DNA of 64,000 bases from an uncultured Collinsella sp. (GTDB taxonomy: Bacteria; Actinomycetota; Coriobacteriia; Coriobacteriales; Coriobacteriaceae): the NCBI GenBank assembly GCA_902470765.1, contig CABRHW010000009.1:1-64000 (forward strand). Direction: 5' to 3'. The notes beneath the pieces were generated by a model. That model made no database searches. It saw only the letters and a program-made list of their open reading frames with translations, and was not told the origin of the DNA. Numbering within the stretch: position 1 is the first letter of the stretch; each line of letters starts with the position of its first letter. Shown here piece by piece: positions 60,502 to 64,000 of this stretch. The position numbers and the translations under genes were made by a program.

Positions 60502-61214
60502 TCATCACCCTCTTTGGCGATCGGGTCAGCGGTAGTCACGGTAGCCACGTCAGTATCAACCGGAGCGGAAACATCCTGAGCCCTAGCGACCACCGGCGCC
60601 GAACCAACCTGAATATCTCCGCGCGCCCAATCGCCATCGAGTGCACGCGCCACCCAGTGATAGATGGGAATCGTAAAGAAGATCAGCGCAGCAAAGGGGC
60701 CGGCACCAAACAGGAACATCAGCAAAAAGAACAGCAGCCAACACACGGCCCAATACGGGAACGACTGGAACGGGCCCTTCACCGGAGTCGAGCCAACTGC
60801 GCCGCCACTCGTCGCCTGCGCCGTAGCGGCATTAGCGGCCTGTGCACTCCAGCTTGCCGCTTGCGCCGCCTTGGCGGCGGCGTCACTCGCCTGTGTTGCC
60901 GCCTCGGTAGCTCGTGCCGCCGCCTCATGGGTGCGTGCGCGCTCTGCCGCCTCGGCCTCGCGCTGACGAGCGCGGTCCTCATTCTCAAACTCGATATCGT
61001 CCTCAATCTCATCGCTCGGATTGAGCAGCTCGTCCAGGCTCACGCCATAGAGCTTGGCGAGCGAGATCAGGTTCTCGGTATCGGGCGAGCTCTCCGCACG
61101 CTCCCATTTACTGACCGCCTGGCGCGACAGCCCTAGCTTTCGCGCCAGCCCTTCTTGGCTAAAACCCTTGCTGCGACGAAGGTCGGCGAGCCGCTGCGCA
61201 GTTTCTACATTCAT
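60498..61214 (-). CDS. membrane-anchored XRE regulator
   Basis: A 238-residue protein. The N-terminus is an XRE HTH (LADLRRSKGFSQEGLARKLGLSRQAVSKWERAESSPDTENLISLAKLYGVSLDELL). A Glu/Ala-rich helical segment (90-140) leads to one or two C-terminal membrane helices (WAVCWLLFFLLMFLF, FAALIFFTIPIYHWVA). So the DNA-binding part is tethered to the membrane. The start has ATAGGAGGAACC, a strong site. It is co-transcribed with the DUF4097 gene, whose product may report envelope state to it. Confidence 0.86.
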   Translation of the reverse strand: MNVETAQRLADLRRSKGFSQEGLARKLGLSRQAVSKWERAESSPDTENLISLAKLYGVSLDELLNPSDEIEDDIEFENEDRARQREAEAAERARTHEAAARATEAATQASDAAAKAAQAASWSAQAANAATAQATSGGAVGSTPVKGPFQSFPYWAVCWLLFFLLMFLFGAGPFAALIFFTIPIYHWVARALDGDWARGDIQVGSAPVVARAQDVSAPVDTDVATVTTADPIAKEGDE

Positions 61215-61481
61215 GGTTCCTCCTATGTGATGCCAGCCGTGCCGCCGGACCGTTTTTGTTCTTAAGGCGCCTTGCACAGTTAAAAATCTATCCGCCACCG
61301 CCAAAAGCATGCCACCTATTCTAGTGAGATTTTTGACAACCGGCGGTTGCGGGCACATATGAGCTGCGGAAATGTGTCCAAACAAAGCAATGACCCACGG
61401 CTCGGTTGTCCCCGTTGCGGCGTTAACGGTAGTATGGTCGTACTGTTTATTCCGCACCGCCAACGGAGGGAGTTCCGCGCC

Positions 61482-62354
61482 GTGAACCGCGATTTCGCCT
61501 CATCGCTCATCCAGCTCAACAATACGTTCTATCGCGAGCACTCCGCTTCCTTTTCCGATACGCGCCAGGCCCCGTGGCCCGGCTGGGTGCGCACCATGGA
61601 CATCGCGCTCGGGCAGCTCAACGCTGCCACGATCGAGCATCCCGTCCGCGTCTTCGATCTTGCCTGCGGCAATATGCGATTCGAGAACTTTGCCGCCGGC
61701 GGCGCACTTGCCGCCAAGGGCGTCGACGGCGCAAACCCCTCGGCAGATGCCAGCTGCCCGTTTGAGTTCTATGGTGTCGACTCGTGCCAAGACCTGGCTA
61801 TCGATGCACATGGCCACGCGCTTCGCATTCCCAACCTGCACTTCCAGGAACTCGACGTGCTCGACGCCCTCATGAAGCTCAACCCCGCCGAGACGCCCGA
61901 CGTGCTTTTCGACGCCCCGCTCGCCGACATCTCGGTCTGCTTTGGCTTTATGCACCACGTGCCGTCGTGCGAGTACCGCGTACGCGTACTCGACGCCTTG
62001 GTGCGGCAGACGCGCCCGGGCGGCATCATCGCCATCAGCTTTTGGGAGTTTATGAACGACGAGCGCATGGCGCGCAAGGCCGTTCGAGCCGAAGCCCGCG
62101 CCGAGCTCACCCCGCCGTTTGAGGGTTACGATTCCGCGCAGTTTGAAGCCGGCGACCACCTCATTGGCTGGCAAAACGACCGCCACGCCTACCGCTATTG
62201 CCATCACTTTGACGATCAGCAGATCACCGACCTGGTGCGCGGCGTCCGTACGTTCTACAAAAGCGGCGAGGTCCCCGTGCGCGAGCTTGAGCGCTTCCAT
62301 GCCGACGGTCGCAGCGGCGAGCTCAACCGCTATGTGATTCTCAAGCGTCTGTAG
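61482..62354 (+). CDS. class I SAM-dependent methyltransferase
   Basis: A 290-residue methyltransferase. Motif I VRVFDLACGNMRFENF, motif II around YGVDSCQDLA, ADISVCFGFMHHVPS and the post-motif RPGGIIAISFWEF. The substrate is not clear; closest in style are methyltransferases of unknown small molecules in actinobacteria. GGAGGG lies 11 nt before the GTG chosen; an earlier start would add 45 residues without support. It is divergent from the XRE gene with a 267-bp gap that should contain both promoters. Confidence 0.75.
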   Translation: MNRDFASSLIQLNNTFYREHSASFSDTRQAPWPGWVRTMDIALGQLNAATIEHPVRVFDLACGNMRFENFAAGGALAAKGVDGANPSADASCPFEFYGVDSCQDLAIDAHGHALRIPNLHFQELDVLDALMKLNPAETPDVLFDAPLADISVCFGFMHHVPSCEYRVRVLDALVRQTRPGGIIAISFWEFMNDERMARKAVRAEARAELTPPFEGYDSAQFEAGDHLIGWQNDRHAYRYCHHFDDQQITDLVRGVRTFYKSGEVPVRELERFHADGRSGELNRYVILKRL

Positions 62355-62472
62355 GCACCGACGACTCGCCGCCGAGCCGCACCGCATCTTTCGGGCAAAC
62401 TATGCCCACCCTTTTTCAACCCATTGACGGAACGCACAGCTATGCGTTCCACACTTATGACCAAGGAGCCTC

Positions 62473-63312
62473 ATGGGAGCCGTCCACGTTCGCACGCCTA
62501 AGAACTTTGTGCTCGAGGAGCGCCTGGAGCGCTACGCCGATGCGATTGAGACGAACCCCGAGGCCTATGCCGGAGATTGGCGCGAGGCCTGTGCGCCAGC
62601 TGGCAGCAAGCCCTTCGAACACCTTCACCTGGATCTTGGCTGTGGCAAGGGAACCTATCTGGTCGAGCGCGCCCACCGCGAGCCCGACACCCTCTTTATC
62701 GGCATGGACCAGGAGCCCATCTGCATCGCCTATGCCGCGCAGAAAATCTGCAAACAGGGGCTATCCAACGCGCTCGTCCTGCCCCGAGGCGCCGCATCGC
62801 TGCCACAGCTGTTTGCCGCAGGCGAGCTCGATGCCATCACCATTAACTTTCCCACGCCGCAGCCCAAGGCCAAGTACGCTAAAAAACGACTCGTCCATGT
62901 CGACCATCTGATGCTCTACCGCCCGCTCTTTTCAGCCGGCGCTACCGTCACACTGCGCACCGATAGCAAGCCGTTGCGCGATTACGCCCTGGGACAGTTT
63001 GCCGCGGCCGGCTACGATACGCTTTGGGTAAGCGACGACGTCCGCCGCGACCATCCCGAGCATCCCGAGACCGAGTACGAGCGCCGCACGCGCGAGATGG
63101 GTGCCGCCGTCTATGGCATTTGCGCCACACCTGGAGCGCAGCCCAGCGATGAACAGCTCGCGGCGGGCCGCGCGCAGGAGCAAAGCCTAGCCTACTACCT
63201 GCCCGATAACCTCGATGAGCTCGCCTATGTGCCTCTGGGCATGGAAGAGGCCGTCGAGAACTTTAGAAACCGTGCCCGCAAGGGCAAGAAGCGTCTACCG
63301 CAAGAGTCCTAG
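62473..63312 (+). CDS. trmB: TrmB-like tRNA (guanine-N7)-methyltransferase
   Basis: A 279-residue enzyme that methylates G46 of tRNA in the family. LDLGCGKGTYLVERAHREPDTLFIGMDQEPICIAYAAQK (motif I-II), the family-typical NFPTPQPKAKYAKKRLVHVDHL (usually NFPDPWPKKRH), and a C-terminal TEYERR are present. AAGGAG lies 6 nt before the ATG. The family's usual PDPW is altered to PTPQ here. Confidence 0.85.
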   Translation: MGAVHVRTPKNFVLEERLERYADAIETNPEAYAGDWREACAPAGSKPFEHLHLDLGCGKGTYLVERAHREPDTLFIGMDQEPICIAYAAQKICKQGLSNALVLPRGAASLPQLFAAGELDAITINFPTPQPKAKYAKKRLVHVDHLMLYRPLFSAGATVTLRTDSKPLRDYALGQFAAAGYDTLWVSDDVRRDHPEHPETEYERRTREMGAAVYGICATPGAQPSDEQLAAGRAQEQSLAYYLPDNLDELAYVPLGMEEAVENFRNRARKGKKRLPQES

Positions 63313-63621
63313 GGGCTTCTGATGGTCGCGGCGTTGGCAAACAAGCGCAAATAGGCTCCAGCGAACGGCCCTCAAACCTAAGTGAGTAGACTATTTTGCA
63401 ATAGCCAAGCACAGCCCGCATAGCGAAACATAAAACCGCAGGTAGAACCCTTGCGCAAAAGCCATGTGCTCGCAATATCGCAAAAAGTCTACTCACTTAG
63501 CTAGCGACTACACTAAACGGCTTGGCAGAACGCCCATTTCCTGCATTTTCTCGCGCGCTGGCACCCCACGCCGCCGCTACGCCATAATAGTTGGCGGACA
63601 ATCGCGAGAGAAAGCAACCAC
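63313..63621. other. 309-bp gap with a MITE-like inverted repeat
   Basis: No gene. It contains the 123-bp inverted repeat listed next; the remainder before the helicase start (63501-63621) should carry its promoter. Confidence 0.6.
63378..63500. repeat. 123-bp inverted repeat, 14-bp perfect ends
   Basis: Ends CTAAGTGAGTAGAC (63378-63391) and GTCTACTCACTTAG (63487-63500) are perfect inverted repeats. Pairing continues inward with gaps (TATTTTGC with GCAAAAA, AGCACA with TGTGCT), so the arms reach about 35 nt around a 50-nt centre. The size and the sharp ends suggest a miniature inverted-repeat element or a large structured RNA; no clear target duplication is seen. Confidence 0.75.
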
Positions 63622-64000
63622 ATGGCACAGACCACGACAGATACCGCCGCCAGCACCGTCTCCGGCGCCGGCGCTGCCAGCTCATTCTCGGGCGGCACGG
63701 GAACCGAGGCAGAGTTCGGTTCGCTCGGTGCGCTCTCCCCCACCTGGTGGGAGCCCGAGGACGGCAGCGAGCCCGAACCGTGGCTCACGCCCGATCAAGC
63801 CTTCGAACGTTTCTTTGAATGGACGAGCGACCGCGGCATTGAGCTGTGGGATCACCAAGAAGAGGCCCTCATGGACCTGGCTGCCGGCGATCACGTCATT
63901 TTAGGCACGCCGACCGGATCGGGTAAATCGCTTGTCGCGCTGGGCATGCTCTTTATGGGCATGGCGCAGGGCAAGCGCTGCTACTACACGGCTCCCATCA
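63622..64000 (+). CDS. DEAD/DEAH helicase, partial at window end
   Basis: The first 126 residues of a large helicase cut by the window edge. After a Ser/Thr/Gly-rich N-terminus come DHQEEALMDLAAGDHVILGTPTGSGKSLVALGMLF (Q-motif and Walker A) and YYTAPI (motif Ia). This N-terminus matches the actinobacterial DUF3516-type superfamily II helicases. It should continue to the right; nothing is known about its end. Confidence 0.8.
   Translation, partial: MAQTTTDTAASTVSGAGAASSFSGGTGTEAEFGSLGALSPTWWEPEDGSEPEPWLTPDQAFERFFEWTSDRGIELWDHQEEALMDLAAGDHVILGTPTGSGKSLVALGMLFMGMAQGKRCYYTAPI

Overview
This window reads as chromosomal DNA of a Coriobacteriia actinobacterium, most likely Collinsella. The basis is the GC-rich codon use, actinobacterial-style proteins and the mix of genes; no ribosomal RNA is present, so the genus is an inference. 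Nearly all of it is densely packed, operon-organised housekeeping and metabolic DNA, interrupted by one integrated mobile element at about 11.4-19.7 kb.

Layout. 0.2-2.0 kb: the translation operon infC-rpmI-rplT (minus strand) behind an attenuator-like leader, then tRNA-Leu(CAA), whose 3' end is duplicated next door. 2.0-11.3 kb (minus strand): a transglutaminase-like protein, class II fructose-bisphosphate aldolase, and an MBL hydrolase / Rel / RecJ-helicase group. 11.4-19.7 kb: an 8.28-kb integrative and mobilizable element (IME) bounded by 18-bp direct repeats. It carries a tyrosine integrase, a DUF3173-type excisionase-like protein, an HUH replication initiator/relaxase, a TcpA/FtsK-like ATPase and seven small genes, four of them encoding membrane or secreted proteins. 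19.8-29 kb: a bile-acid:Na+ symporter-family transporter, a DUF4931-like protein with cutC, and a complete branched-chain amino-acid ABC transporter (livFGMH plus two paralogous lipoprotein binding proteins). 29-38 kb: homoserine dehydrogenase, an SDR oxidoreductase, a CPA2 antiporter, a single-chain PurL with fused glutaminase and an EamA transporter. 38.5-42 kb: a membrane diguanylate cyclase, a KDG permease and AzlCD. 42-46.6 kb: an HD hydrolase and an ldh-etfB-etfA operon resembling electron-confurcating lactate dehydrogenases. 46.9-50.2 kb: a five-gene run that includes four exported proteins, one with an LAQTG sortase-like signal. 51-56.7 kb: a three-gene TerB_N / BrxD-like ATPase / BrxHI-like helicase operon, a candidate DNA-processing or anti-phage module. 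56.7-64 kb: a spermidine-synthase-like protein, an Elp3-like enzyme, a membrane XRE regulator with a DUF4097 partner, a methyltransferase, a TrmB-like methyltransferase and the start of a large helicase.

The most unusual observations are these: four tandem 62-bp hairpin units between convergent genes at 31.56-31.80 kb, whose arms co-vary and pair better as minus-strand RNA; the TerB/BrxD/BrxHI operon; the surface-protein cluster whose members share a beta-rich repeat; an infC gene that appears to start at AUA; and several long intergenic inverted repeats that could be miniature elements. Starts were chosen from ribosome-binding sites. Family names come from motif recognition by eye, not from searches.
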